A stretch of 64,000 bases of DNA, from assembly GCF_000813745.1 (NCBI RefSeq), contig NZ_JWLC01000029.1, positions 45,285 to 109,284 on the forward strand. Direction: 5' to 3'. The position numbers and the translations under genes were made by a program. The notes beneath the pieces were generated by a model. It was not told the origin of the DNA. It worked only from the letters and a program-made list of their open reading frames with translations, and ran no database searches. Below, in pieces: positions 45,703-54,454 of this stretch; positions within the stretch are counted from its first letter, which is position 1; every line of letters begins with the position of its first letter. This stretch comes from Leisingera sp. ANG-M1. GTDB lineage: Bacteria; Pseudomonadota; Alphaproteobacteria; Rhodobacterales; Rhodobacteraceae.

Positions 45703-46356
45703 TTAGTCAATCCTATTTGCGGGGAGTGACTGTTGCGCGTTAATCGCTAGAGCCAGCAAGTAATCTACCAGCGCGTCTGCTGCGCTAGTCGCGGCAATTT
45801 TGCACCCTGCACTGACGGTCCTAAGAATAACTGAGTGCAATCTGGCGTATGGTTCATAATCTTTGCAATGAGCGTGATGAAACCAGAAGCGATTAGACAA
45901 TCCCTGAATCGGCCGCATACTGCTCATAAGGAAAGGGTTCCCTGCAGCAGCGTTCAAAAGGTTTTGTGCATTACCCAAGTTTCGGAAGAACTCAATACGA
46001 GTCTTCGACCGCAATACGGAACCTTGTAATACGTCGGCCTGCTTGCACAATGCAAACCGTTGGCCACTGGTGGCATGCTCACAAGCATCTTCAACCCACA
46101 TAACCTCGACAACACGCCTAACTTGCAGAAGTTTCAACTGGTCTTCTACATGGAGTGCTGGGATTCTTATTCCCCTGCGTTGCTGAAACTCCACTAAGCC
46201 CTCATGCGAAAGGCGCTGAAGTGCCTCCCGAATAGGAGTACGCCCAATTTGCAGAAGCTCACAGAATTCGCGCTCTGTATGTAAGCTGCCAGGTGCCAAG
46301 TCTCCCACAATGACCAAAGTTTCAATACCCTCGTAGGCCCTTTCTGCATGAGTCAT
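45703..46356 (-). CDS. GntR-family regulator (FCD-type)
   Basis: 217 residues. N-terminal winged helix: LHTEREFCELLQIGRTPIRE, then ALQRLSHEGLVEFQQRRGIR. The C-terminal helical domain is of the FCD effector type but short. It follows the thioesterase-TRAP operon on the same strand after about 80 nt and may regulate it. No good ribosome site precedes the ATG at 46356, so the start is uncertain. Confidence 0.88.
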   Translation of the reverse strand: MTHAERAYEGIETLVIVGDLAPGSLHTEREFCELLQIGRTPIREALQRLSHEGLVEFQQRRGIRIPALHVEDQLKLLQVRRVVEVMWVEDACEHATSGQRFALCKQADVLQGSVLRSKTRIEFFRNLGNAQNLLNAAAGNPFLMSSMRPIQGLSNRFWFHHAHCKDYEPYARLHSVILRTVSAGCKIAATSAADALVDYLLALAINAQQSLPANRID

Positions 46357-46437
46357 GGCAGTTTCCGACTTCTCTCCATTTTAGGCGCTTCTTTGATTGT
46401 GTCTGCGGCCGCAATCCAGTCTCACCCTGGTTGGCAA

Positions 46438-46959
46438 TCAGGGTCTGTTTTGAAGCCGGTCATGCATTTCCTTGGCGGGTACGCTGGTTGGGCTGTTTTG
46501 ACGGCGAGGCTTGGAAAAAATGTTCTCCAACCGCACCCAATCCGGCGCTATGACCTCACTGAAGCAGCTCAACTCGGCAAAGATGTCTTTGGGGAATGGA
46601 GCCACACGTTTGCTCGCTTGGTTGTAGTTAAGAGATATCCGTTCAAGCCGGCAGCATTCTTCACCGGCGGCCGACAGGACATGCGCAGACCAGATTTTCT
46701 TGTCCTGGGCTCCTAACAAATGGTTGGTGATGGTGAGGTCCGCGGGATAGGTAACCTCCCGCAGATAGGAAATGCGGGATTCCACAGTGTAGATCGCATT
46801 TGAGGTTTTCCGGGTGTAGGTCTCTCCCAGTCCGATGTGCTCCTGAAACGGCCAGCTGGCTTCTGAGAAGGCCACAAGATAATAGCCTTCATTCAAATGG
46901 CCATAAGCATCGATCCAGGTCGGATCGATGCTTATGCGAATAACAGGCTGAGCGGTCAT
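46438..46959 (-). CDS. Hot-dog-fold acyl-CoA thioesterase-like protein
   Basis: 173 residues. DPTWIDAYGHLNEGYYLVAF carries the W-x-D-x-x-G-H-x-N-x-x-x-Y motif of 4-hydroxybenzoyl-CoA-type thioesterases, like the thioesterase domain fused to some carnitine dehydrogenases. The predicted reaction is hydrolysis of a small acyl-CoA. The start overlaps the stop of the upstream unknown gene (ATGA), so the two are coupled. Confidence 0.75.
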   Translation of the reverse strand: MTAQPVIRISIDPTWIDAYGHLNEGYYLVAFSEASWPFQEHIGLGETYTRKTSNAIYTVESRISYLREVTYPADLTITNHLLGAQDKKIWSAHVLSAAGEECCRLERISLNYNQASKRVAPFPKDIFAELSCFSEVIAPDWVRLENIFSKPRRQNSPTSVPAKEMHDRLQNRP

Positions 46960-47420
46960 TGCGGAGTCGTCTCCGGGTCGCTGAAGTATCCCAGCAGCCT
47001 GTTAGCGCCGTAGGCGTTTCCCGCAATCGAGATGTCCCCTGAGAGGATTGCCAGCCCGCAAAGAGCCCGTGCGACTTCCACTTTGCCGTCCTGGGACGTG
47101 ATCCGCATCTCTATTGTGGCTGATGAGTTTTCCAGGTCATGCAAGGTAAACTCAATTGCCGTCGTATAAAGATAGGGGTTAGCCCGGTTCCACTCGATCT
47201 CGAAGTCGCGAATGCGAAATACGTCCTGCCACGGGATTACATCCCCATCTTCTCGGGAAACAAGATCTAGTATCTCTTCCAGTGCAGCAATTGCGTGCTG
47301 GCGGTAGGACTGTTCATTCAGGCCTCTCAGTTGGTTAGGAGGGGCTGCGTCGAGAAATCTGATCTCGACGCTGTATCCCGTTTCGGTTTTCTGAGGTGCC
47401 AAAGGCTTGGTCAGCAGCAT
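46956..47420 (-). CDS. Protein of unknown function in the TRAP/thioesterase operon
   Basis: 154 residues; I do not recognise the family. It looks alpha+beta, with an amphipathic helix YRQHAIAALEEILDLVSRED and strands such as IEWNRANPYLYTTAIEFTL. A second hot-dog-like fold is possible. GGAG lies 8 nt before the ATG. It sits 46 nt downstream of dctM and overlaps the thioesterase gene, so the two products probably act in one step. Confidence 0.65.
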   Translation of the reverse strand: MLLTKPLAPQKTETGYSVEIRFLDAAPPNQLRGLNEQSYRQHAIAALEEILDLVSREDGDVIPWQDVFRIRDFEIEWNRANPYLYTTAIEFTLHDLENSSATIEMRITSQDGKVEVARALCGLAILSGDISIAGNAYGANRLLGYFSDPETTPQ

Positions 47421-47466
47421 TGCTCAAACTCCTTGCGCGGGATTGGCCCCAAATTGCCTGGGGAGG

Positions 47467-48771
47467 TCAGGCAATTCCCATGATCCAGCGCGGCAGCGCC
47501 AGGGACAGGTCGGGGATGAAGGTGACGACAAGAACCATCGGGAGGTGGCCAAGAAGCAGGAACTTCAGGGTGATCCCAACATATTTGTCCAGGGTCAGTT
47601 TGCTCACACCTGCAGCCATATAAAGCATGGGGGCGCAGGGTGGAGAGACGTTGCCGAGGCCGAGGTTGGTGCCGACGATGGCCGCGAAGTGGATCGGATG
47701 CACGCCGATTTCCGTGGCCACAGGCAAGAGAACAATCGCAGCCAGCACACTGCCCGAGACATCATCCACAATCATGCCGATCAACAGTAGGATCAGATTG
47801 ATCATCAGCAGGATCAGCACTTTGTTGTCGGTGATCGAGATCAGCGCCCCGGCAACTTCCTTGGGCACCTGCTGCAGAATCATGGCGCGGCTCATGACGA
47901 ACAGGAAGAACAGCACCGCGATGATTGAGCTAGTGGTGATCGCTGCGCGCACAACTGCCTTGGGAATACTGCGGAAGGTGAGGCCGCGGTAAATGAACAG
48001 CCCAACAACGACGGCGTAGACGAGCGCGATGGCTGCGGCCTCGGTCGGGGTGGCGATACCGGTGTAGATTACGCCCAGGATCAGCAGCGGCATCAGCAGC
48101 GCCCAGAAGGCGCTGATGCCGCTGGTGCCGATGTTGCGGACGGCCTGTGCCATCGGGATCGCATCTTCGACTTTAATATTGTCGTTGTTGCGCAGAAACC
48201 AGAAATTCAGCCCGACATAAACCAGCGCCAGCAGCACTCCGGGAATGACGGTCGACAAGAAGGCCGCGCCAACCGATAGCCCGCCAGTAACAGCAAAGAC
48301 GATCATCGGAATGGAGGGCGGGATCATCAGGGCCAAAACCGAGGAACAGGCCACAAGCGCGGTGGCATGGCCGACGGGGTAGCCTTCTTTGACCATGCGC
48401 GGGATCATGATCTGGCCGATTGCAGCGATGGCCGCCGATGACGATCCTGAAATCGCGCCGAACAGGGCGCAGGTGATCACGGTTACCGCGCCCAGGCCGC
48501 CCTTAAGCCGCCCGACGAAGGCGTTCACGAAGTTCAGCAGCCGGTCGGAGATGCCGCCTTCTGCCATCAGCGTGCCGGCGAGCACAAACAGCGGCAGCGC
48601 CAGCAGGGCAAAGCTGAGCGTAGTCTGATAGGCGAAAGGAATGAGAAAGGAGATATTCGAGCCAGTGGCGACGCCAAAGACCAGCGCCCCGATGCCGAAT
48701 GCGAAGGCGATCGGCATTTCTGCCAGCAGCAGGACGATGATGATAGCAAGTGAAATCAGGAAAATAGTCAT
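47467..48771 (-). CDS. dctM: TRAP transporter large permease (DctM)
   Basis: 434 residues, about twelve membrane spans, usual length for DctM. Family segments: LLLAEMPIAFAFGIGALVFG, FVLAGTLMAEGGISDRLL, ALFGAISGSSSAAIAAIGQI and VDDVSGSVLAAIVLLP. It forms the sodium-driven channel of a tripartite importer with the DctQ and DctP proteins encoded upstream; it overlaps dctQ by 4 nt. Confidence 0.95.
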   Translation of the reverse strand: MTIFLISLAIIIVLLLAEMPIAFAFGIGALVFGVATGSNISFLIPFAYQTTLSFALLALPLFVLAGTLMAEGGISDRLLNFVNAFVGRLKGGLGAVTVITCALFGAISGSSSAAIAAIGQIMIPRMVKEGYPVGHATALVACSSVLALMIPPSIPMIVFAVTGGLSVGAAFLSTVIPGVLLALVYVGLNFWFLRNNDNIKVEDAIPMAQAVRNIGTSGISAFWALLMPLLILGVIYTGIATPTEAAAIALVYAVVVGLFIYRGLTFRSIPKAVVRAAITTSSIIAVLFFLFVMSRAMILQQVPKEVAGALISITDNKVLILLMINLILLLIGMIVDDVSGSVLAAIVLLPVATEIGVHPIHFAAIVGTNLGLGNVSPPCAPMLYMAAGVSKLTLDKYVGITLKFLLLGHLPMVLVVTFIPDLSLALPRWIMGIA

Positions 48772-49421
48772 TGTGCGGTCTCCGCAGTCTTGGAGCCCTT
48801 GCGCAGTTCAACGAACTGGTTGATGGCTTGCAGCGCGAGATAGAGGATGGTGAGCGAAAACCCGAAGATCATGGAGGCAGACCACAGCCCCTTGGGCCAG
48901 CGCATGTAAGAGCTCATGCGGCCCTTCTCAATTTCGAACCAGGCGTATTTGGAAGCATAGTAGCCAAAAACGATGCAGGCAGCGATGCTGGCCAAAGACA
49001 TGAACAGGCGGATGCCTTGGATGGTCCTTGGGTTCTGAGTCAGCAGCGTGACAATGCCGCCATGGATGTGCTCGCCATTGCGGGTGACATAGGCCAGGCC
49101 GAGGAAATAGGACCAGGCGCCCAGCAGCAGAGCCAGTTCCTCGATGCCGACAAAGGGCGAGTGGAAGACGTAGCGCAGCAGAACCTGGGTGAACATCAGG
49201 GCAGCCAGGCCAAGGCCGGCCAGAACGATGGTCATGAAGAGCAGCTTTTCTAGCGCGGCTTCCAGTTTGAGAACCAGCCCGTAGACCCCGGACTTCGGCT
49301 CTTCGGGAATAGCGGTGACATGTTCCGGCGGCTCAAGTGCGTCCAGCTCAGCATCGTAGATGAACGATTCCCCGGCTGCCGTGGGATTGCGTGGGTGTTG
49401 CTTTGATTGCCGGACTGGCAT
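48768..49421 (-). CDS. dctQ: TRAP transporter small permease (DctQ)
   Basis: 217 residues with four membrane spans, for example LLFMTIVLAGLGLAALMFTQ and MIFGFSLTILYLALQAINQF, and the typical FVGIEELALLLGAWSYFLGL segment. A polar N-terminal extension of ~55 residues is longer than in most DctQ proteins. GGGAGGA 7 nt before the ATG at 49421 sets the start; the frame is open to 49481. Confidence 0.92.
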   Translation of the reverse strand: MPVRQSKQHPRNPTAAGESFIYDAELDALEPPEHVTAIPEEPKSGVYGLVLKLEAALEKLLFMTIVLAGLGLAALMFTQVLLRYVFHSPFVGIEELALLLGAWSYFLGLAYVTRNGEHIHGGIVTLLTQNPRTIQGIRLFMSLASIAACIVFGYYASKYAWFEIEKGRMSSYMRWPKGLWSASMIFGFSLTILYLALQAINQFVELRKGSKTAETAQ

Positions 49422-49484
49422 GCGTGTTCCTCCCGAAGCATTTCGTGAGGCCGGGCTGCAGCGCCCAGCCTCTTTGTTCACCGG

Positions 49485-50492
49485 TTACTTGAGACCGATG
49501 GCTGCCCGAACTTGGTTCATCACCTCGGAGCCCAGGGTTTCTTCCATTGCGGGCCACTCTTTTTCGTAGGTGATGTCCTTGAGGGCCTGCAGCTGCGCGT
49601 CCGTCAGCTCGACAACGTTGATGCCTTCGTCCCGTGCCTTCTGCAGGAACTCGTTGGACTTGGCTTCTGCTTCGCCCCAGGAGAATTCGATGGTGGAGTC
49701 GATCGCCCCCTGCAGCTTTTCGCGGTCGGCAGCATCGAGGCCTTCCCACCAATCCTTGTTGACCAGCCAGAAGGCGGTCTCGAAGTAGTCATTGGTGAGG
49801 ATGTTGGTCTCCAGCACGTCGCGCAGCTGGTAGGTCTCGACCGCGGTCGAGAAGGAGCGTGCATCAACTGTACCCAGCTGCAGCGCGGTGTAGACCTCGG
49901 CCAGCGGGATCGGCACAGCGGAGAAGCCGAAGTTGTTGAACCGGTCCACAGCAACCGGCAGGCCCGGCACGCGGATTTTCAGGCCATTGCCGTCCTCGGG
50001 CAGGTTGACGGGCATGGCGCCAACGCCCTTGCGGATCACCACCGAGCCAAAATCGGTCGGAATGATGCCGACGGCATGCACACCCAGGTCATGCAGGATG
50101 GAATTGTAGACACCCAGCATGGCCGATCCGGGGCCGTAAAGCGCGCGGGCTTCCTCCCAGTTCGACACGACATAGCCCAGATAGGCTAGATCAAGGCGCG
50201 CATCGAACTCCGATGCCCCCCAGGTCAGCGTCATCGGCACCACACCCTGCATCGATTGCTCGAACAGCGAGGTCCAGTCGCCGAGATCTCCGCCGGGGTG
50301 GTAAGCCACATTCAACCCGCTGCCTTCGACTTCACCGAGGAAGCGTTCCGACAAGGAATGAAACACATGGTCGGTGTTCATCGCGTGGGCAAGAATGAAA
50401 TTCTCGTCCGCCTGCGAGGCCGCTGGCGACAAGGACATAAACCCCATCGCAGCGGCGGCAACGGCAGCCTTCGCCTTCGAAAATTTCAGCAT
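49485..50492 (-). CDS. dctP: TRAP transporter solute-binding protein (DctP)
   Basis: 335 residues with a signal peptide (AAVAAAAMGFMSLSPAASQA). DctP-fold elements: FILAHAMNTDHVFHSLSERF, GLKIRVPGLPVAVDRFNNFG with the carboxylate-binding Arg, and PIPLAEVYTALQLGTVDARS. It delivers an organic acid to DctQM. The ligand is not predictable; the CoA enzymes nearby favour a small carboxylate. GGGAGA about 7 nt upstream supports the ATG at 50492. Confidence 0.93.
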   Translation of the reverse strand: MLKFSKAKAAVAAAAMGFMSLSPAASQADENFILAHAMNTDHVFHSLSERFLGEVEGSGLNVAYHPGGDLGDWTSLFEQSMQGVVPMTLTWGASEFDARLDLAYLGYVVSNWEEARALYGPGSAMLGVYNSILHDLGVHAVGIIPTDFGSVVIRKGVGAMPVNLPEDGNGLKIRVPGLPVAVDRFNNFGFSAVPIPLAEVYTALQLGTVDARSFSTAVETYQLRDVLETNILTNDYFETAFWLVNKDWWEGLDAADREKLQGAIDSTIEFSWGEAEAKSNEFLQKARDEGINVVELTDAQLQALKDITYEKEWPAMEETLGSEVMNQVRAAIGLK

Positions 50493-50596
50493 CTTAGTTC
50501 TCCCTTTCATTGTAGGTATTTGGAGCTCACAGGCTCCGCGCGGTCGCGCGATTTGAGGCCGCTGGCGGCTCAAATTCCTTCTGGTAAGGGCAGCGC

Positions 50597-51946
50597 TCAG
50601 AGCGCTGCGCCGTCCCGGTTGAGTTGTTCACGAAGGTCTGCACCTGACAGGCTGCGGTAGGCAGCCTGCTCGTTCAGCGACTGAACGGTGGCCAGCCCGG
50701 CTGCGTGGCCATAGCCGAAGCACTGCGCGGTCACACGGCAGGAGGCCAGCGCCTCATGTTCCGAGCTGAGGCAACGGCCGGCCACGATCAGGTTTTCGCC
50801 GGTTTCAGGCACAAGCGTGCCATAGGGCACCTCGTAAAAGTCATCGAGCAGCCATTCGACATAGGGCTTGTCGCCGGAGTGCAGCTCGATCGGCCAGGGC
50901 GAACGCACCACGCCGTCCGAGAACTTCCGGCGGCCGGTCACATCGTCATTCGACAAGGTCTTGATCCCGGCAATCGAGCGGGTCTGGCGGATGCCGATTT
51001 CAACGCCGGTGTCGACGACAAAGGCGTTTTCGCAGCCGGGAATATGCTCGCGCAGGAACTTGTGATAGGCGCGGACCTGTTCGCGGGCGGTCAGCTCGCC
51101 TTCGGAATGATCGACCGGGTCGGTCACGTCCAGATCACGCCCGTCGCGGCCCAGGATGCGGGTGGCGTTGACCATCAGCTCATCCGGGCGGGAGGTGTTG
51201 AAGATCCAGATCTTCTTGCGGGGCAGTTCCTTGCCCGACGGATCTGCGTCAATCAGCTGATCGATCACCTTTTTGGGAGAGATCGAGTCCTTCCCCCAGT
51301 ATTCATTGAAAGCATTCACATCGATCCCGCCAATGCGGAAGATCATTGTCGGGTTCTGAATCACGCCATCCCGGCCTTTAGAAGTCTTGAACCCGGCCCG
51401 GTAGATGACATCTGCGTCGCCGCTCGCGTCGATGATGCGCTTGGCATGGACCGCAGCGAGGCCGGATTTGGAGTTCACGATCACACCGCGGAACTGGTCA
51501 TCCTCCATGATCACGCCAACCACCTGGCAGTGGTAAAGGATCTGCACGTTGGCCTCTTGCAGGAAGCCGTCCGCCGCCTCGCGCCAGATCAGCGGATCGT
51601 GGGTCACGGTCCAGGTCTTGCCGTATTGGATGGGATCCGTCAGCCCGCCCATGTCGATCATCCGGCGCCGGAAGCGGTCGGCGAAACCGAATACGGTCTG
51701 CTCCGGCTTGGCACCCGGCGCATCCGTGGACATGTAGAGGCCGCAGATGGTGCCGGACAGTCCCGCAACGGCACCGCCGCCGCAGAACCCGTAACGCTCA
51801 ATCAGCAGTACTTTGTGCCCGCTCCGGCCGATAGTTTCAGCCGCCGCGACACCTGCCGCCCCGCCGCCGACGACTAGGGCGTCAACTTCGGCAAAGACGG
51901 GGAATGTGTGGCCGGGATCGAATTTGAATGTGGGTTGCCAGTTCAT
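50597..51946 (-). CDS. FAD-dependent oxidoreductase (FAD_oxidored type)
   Basis: 449 residues. The N-terminal dinucleotide site is VDALVVGGGAAGVAAAETIG, followed by VLLIERYGFCGGGAVAGLSG, typical of the PF12831-type flavoproteins; a C-terminal LIVAGRCLSSEHEALASCRV completes FAD binding. The substrate is unknown. AGGAAG 6 nt upstream fixes the ATG at 51946. It lies between the CoA-transferase and TRAP genes and is probably co-transcribed, so it may oxidise the imported acid. Confidence 0.85.
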   Translation of the reverse strand: MNWQPTFKFDPGHTFPVFAEVDALVVGGGAAGVAAAETIGRSGHKVLLIERYGFCGGGAVAGLSGTICGLYMSTDAPGAKPEQTVFGFADRFRRRMIDMGGLTDPIQYGKTWTVTHDPLIWREAADGFLQEANVQILYHCQVVGVIMEDDQFRGVIVNSKSGLAAVHAKRIIDASGDADVIYRAGFKTSKGRDGVIQNPTMIFRIGGIDVNAFNEYWGKDSISPKKVIDQLIDADPSGKELPRKKIWIFNTSRPDELMVNATRILGRDGRDLDVTDPVDHSEGELTAREQVRAYHKFLREHIPGCENAFVVDTGVEIGIRQTRSIAGIKTLSNDDVTGRRKFSDGVVRSPWPIELHSGDKPYVEWLLDDFYEVPYGTLVPETGENLIVAGRCLSSEHEALASCRVTAQCFGYGHAAGLATVQSLNEQAAYRSLSGADLREQLNRDGAAL

Positions 51947-51956
51947 GTCAGCTTCC

Positions 51957-53540
51957 TCACTCTTCGTAGTTTTCGGCAAACAGCGCCGCATCCATCAGCG
52001 GCAGCGGATCGACGATGCGGCTGGGAGCAAATTCCATCTGGTCCAGCACGTCGCGCTGCAGATCGATGCCCGGTGCGATCTCGACCAGTTCCAGGCCGTC
52101 GGCGGTGACTTCGAACACCGCACGTTCGGTGATGAGCTTGGCAGTCTGGCCCCGCTCCAGAACGCCCTCCCGCACCAGATAGGTGATATGCTGGGCGGTC
52201 TGGACGAACTTCTTGACCTTGCCTTCGCGCATGATCGATAGCTGGCCGTCCTGCACAGCGGTCTTCAGCCCGGCGGTGGTGAAAGTGCCGGTGAAGATTA
52301 CACGCTCAGCATTATGGGCGATGTTCACGAAACCGCCCGAACCCGGGTTCACCTTGCCGAATTTCGACACATTGACGGTGCTGCTTTGATCGAACTCGGC
52401 AAAAGCCAGAGCCGCGAATTTGCACAGTCCGCCTTCGATCACGTCGAACTGATAGAGACCATCGATCAGGGCTTCGGGGTTGATATTGGCCGAGAACTGC
52501 CAGCCGCTCATCACCACTCCGCCATAGCTGCCGTGCTCGGTGGTGAACTCGTAGTCGTATATCTGGCCGCCGTCGAACTTGCCGTCCTCGGCCATGACCA
52601 GCGGCACATCACCCGAGGCTCCGAAGCCGAAGATCGACAGTTCCTTCTTGCGGACCTCCATCGAAGCACGGCGGGCAATGATCTTGTCCGCGCCGGGTGC
52701 AGGTTTGGGCAGGTTCTTGGGATCAACCGGATTGCCGCCTAGATAGGCCGGATCAGGTTTGTCGATATTAGTGACAAACTTCTGATCTTGCACGATCACA
52801 ACCTTGTCGACCAGAGAGCCGGGGATGCAGACATCCGACACTTTCCGTGACCCCAGAGGCACCTTACGCTCGACCTGCGCAATGACGGTCCCGCCGGATG
52901 CCTTTACGGCAATGGCGATGCCCAGGTTGGAGGATTGCAGCGCTTCGTTTTCGAACGATAGGTTGCCATTTTCATCCGCGGATGTGGCCCGCAGGAAGGC
53001 GACTTGCAGCGGCCGGGCCGGGTAGAACAGGTAATCCTCGCCGCGGAAATTGATCTTTTCGACCAAATCTTCCTTGGCGGACGGGGTAAAACGGCCGCCT
53101 TGGTTATCGGGGTCTACATAGGTGCCGATCCCGGTCTTGGTCATGTAACCCGGCGTGCCGCGCGCCACTTCGCGCAGCCACAGCATGGTGGTGGCAATCG
53201 GCCAGCTGTAGGCCTCGACCTCATCCGCATGAATAAGCTGCATCAGCTTGGGCCGCTCGCCGGTGTCCGGGTGGATAGGGTTCAGGTAAGAGCCGCCAAT
53301 GATGCGCTTCATCAGGCCTTTCTTGGCCACATGATCCATACCGCCGATATGCATCGCATCCCCAGTGCCGCAGGGGAAATAGAAAGTGAGGTCCTTGGGG
53401 TGCGCGGTGGCCTCGAACTTGTCGGCAACGCCTTTCAGCAGCGCATCGGGTGTGATCCATCCGATTACACCGGTGGACACAACGGAATCTTCATCCTTGA
53501 TGACGGAGAGAGCTTCTTCGAGAGAACAGAGCTTGGTCAT
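51957..53540 (-). CDS. Acyl-CoA:carboxylate CoA-transferase (family I)
   Basis: 527 residues, length of fused alpha-beta CoA-transferases of the propionate/acetate type. The N-terminal half has LKGVADKFEATAHPKDLTFY; the C-terminal half has FGFGASGDVPLVM and TTEHGSYGGVV, whose Glu is the expected catalytic residue that forms the CoA thioester. It would activate the imported acid by exchange with acetyl- or succinyl-CoA. It lies 2 nt from the enoyl-CoA hydratase gene and 10 nt from the FAD gene. Confidence 0.88.
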   Translation of the reverse strand: MTKLCSLEEALSVIKDEDSVVSTGVIGWITPDALLKGVADKFEATAHPKDLTFYFPCGTGDAMHIGGMDHVAKKGLMKRIIGGSYLNPIHPDTGERPKLMQLIHADEVEAYSWPIATTMLWLREVARGTPGYMTKTGIGTYVDPDNQGGRFTPSAKEDLVEKINFRGEDYLFYPARPLQVAFLRATSADENGNLSFENEALQSSNLGIAIAVKASGGTVIAQVERKVPLGSRKVSDVCIPGSLVDKVVIVQDQKFVTNIDKPDPAYLGGNPVDPKNLPKPAPGADKIIARRASMEVRKKELSIFGFGASGDVPLVMAEDGKFDGGQIYDYEFTTEHGSYGGVVMSGWQFSANINPEALIDGLYQFDVIEGGLCKFAALAFAEFDQSSTVNVSKFGKVNPGSGGFVNIAHNAERVIFTGTFTTAGLKTAVQDGQLSIMREGKVKKFVQTAQHITYLVREGVLERGQTAKLITERAVFEVTADGLELVEIAPGIDLQRDVLDQMEFAPSRIVDPLPLMDAALFAENYEE

Positions 53541-53542
53541 GG

Positions 53543-54283
53543 TTAATTCGCAAACTTCTTGAAGGTTTCTTGTGCGGCCTCTTGCGAGCAGTGCAGGCGG
53601 AACAGGTTGTTGAGACGGGTGTCTTCGGTTTCCCCGGTGCCAAGGGTGCGCTCCAGAAAGAACTCTTTGGTCGCACCGGCGCTGACCATCGGCAGAGCCG
53701 CGAGGTTCCGGGCAATCTCAGCCGATCGGTTGTCGAGCTCGGCATGGGGAGAGAGATAGTCAGCGAGGCCGATGCGCAGCGCTTCCTCGGCACCGAGGAA
53801 CTCATGGCCCCAGGAAACGCGCTGCGCGTTCCGCGGGGAAAGGCGGGCTGTCAGGGCATGCATGCCCCACGGGGTGATCCAGCCGTTGGGGACTTCCATG
53901 CAGCGCAGCTTCGCGTCATCCGAGACGACAACGACGTCGCAGACGGCAGCTAGGAATGCCCCGCCGCCAACCGCATACCCTTGCACGGCGGCAACGACAG
54001 GCTTTGTGCAAAGCGCGATATCGCGCAGCAAAGCGGCCTTGCGGGCTTCAACTTCGCACATTTCGTCAACTGACAGGCCACCCAATTCGGTCAGATCACT
54101 GCCCGCGCAGAAAGATGGCCCTTCTGCTACGATCCGCAGTACGCGGATTGCGCCGTTCCTGCGTGTTTCGGTAACGGCGTCCTGCAGTTTGCCGAGCATT
54201 TCGGCGTTCATCGCATTGCGCTGACGCGGGCGATCCAGTGCTATGGTGGCGACACCATCCTCGACACGAAACTGAATGGCCAT
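53543..54283 (-). CDS. Enoyl-CoA hydratase/isomerase family protein
   Basis: 246 residues of the crotonase fold. Oxyanion-hole segments are GPSFCAGSDLTELGG and VQGYAVGGGAFLAAVCDVVV. In place of the usual catalytic Glu of hydratases it has LRCMEVPNGWITPWGMHALT, so isomerase, hydratase or hydrolase activity cannot be separated. The ATG at 54283 follows GGAG by 6 nt. First gene of the minus-strand TRAP operon, divergent from the MocR regulator. Confidence 0.88.
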   Translation of the reverse strand: MAIQFRVEDGVATIALDRPRQRNAMNAEMLGKLQDAVTETRRNGAIRVLRIVAEGPSFCAGSDLTELGGLSVDEMCEVEARKAALLRDIALCTKPVVAAVQGYAVGGGAFLAAVCDVVVVSDDAKLRCMEVPNGWITPWGMHALTARLSPRNAQRVSWGHEFLGAEEALRIGLADYLSPHAELDNRSAEIARNLAALPMVSAGATKEFFLERTLGTGETEDTRLNNLFRLHCSQEAAQETFKKFAN

Positions 54284-54454
54284 GTCCTTCTCCATCTTGG
54301 GGCGAGCGCCGCGGCAATGGCCGGAGCGCTCAACAGGTTTTCCTCTTCCCCAAGACTTTCGAAATTTGCTTCGCGCTGTTAGATACAGAGGAGCAAATCT
54401 CTAAGTACAGAGCATACTCCACTGAAAAGATGCGAGAATTTAAGGTTTCAGGCG

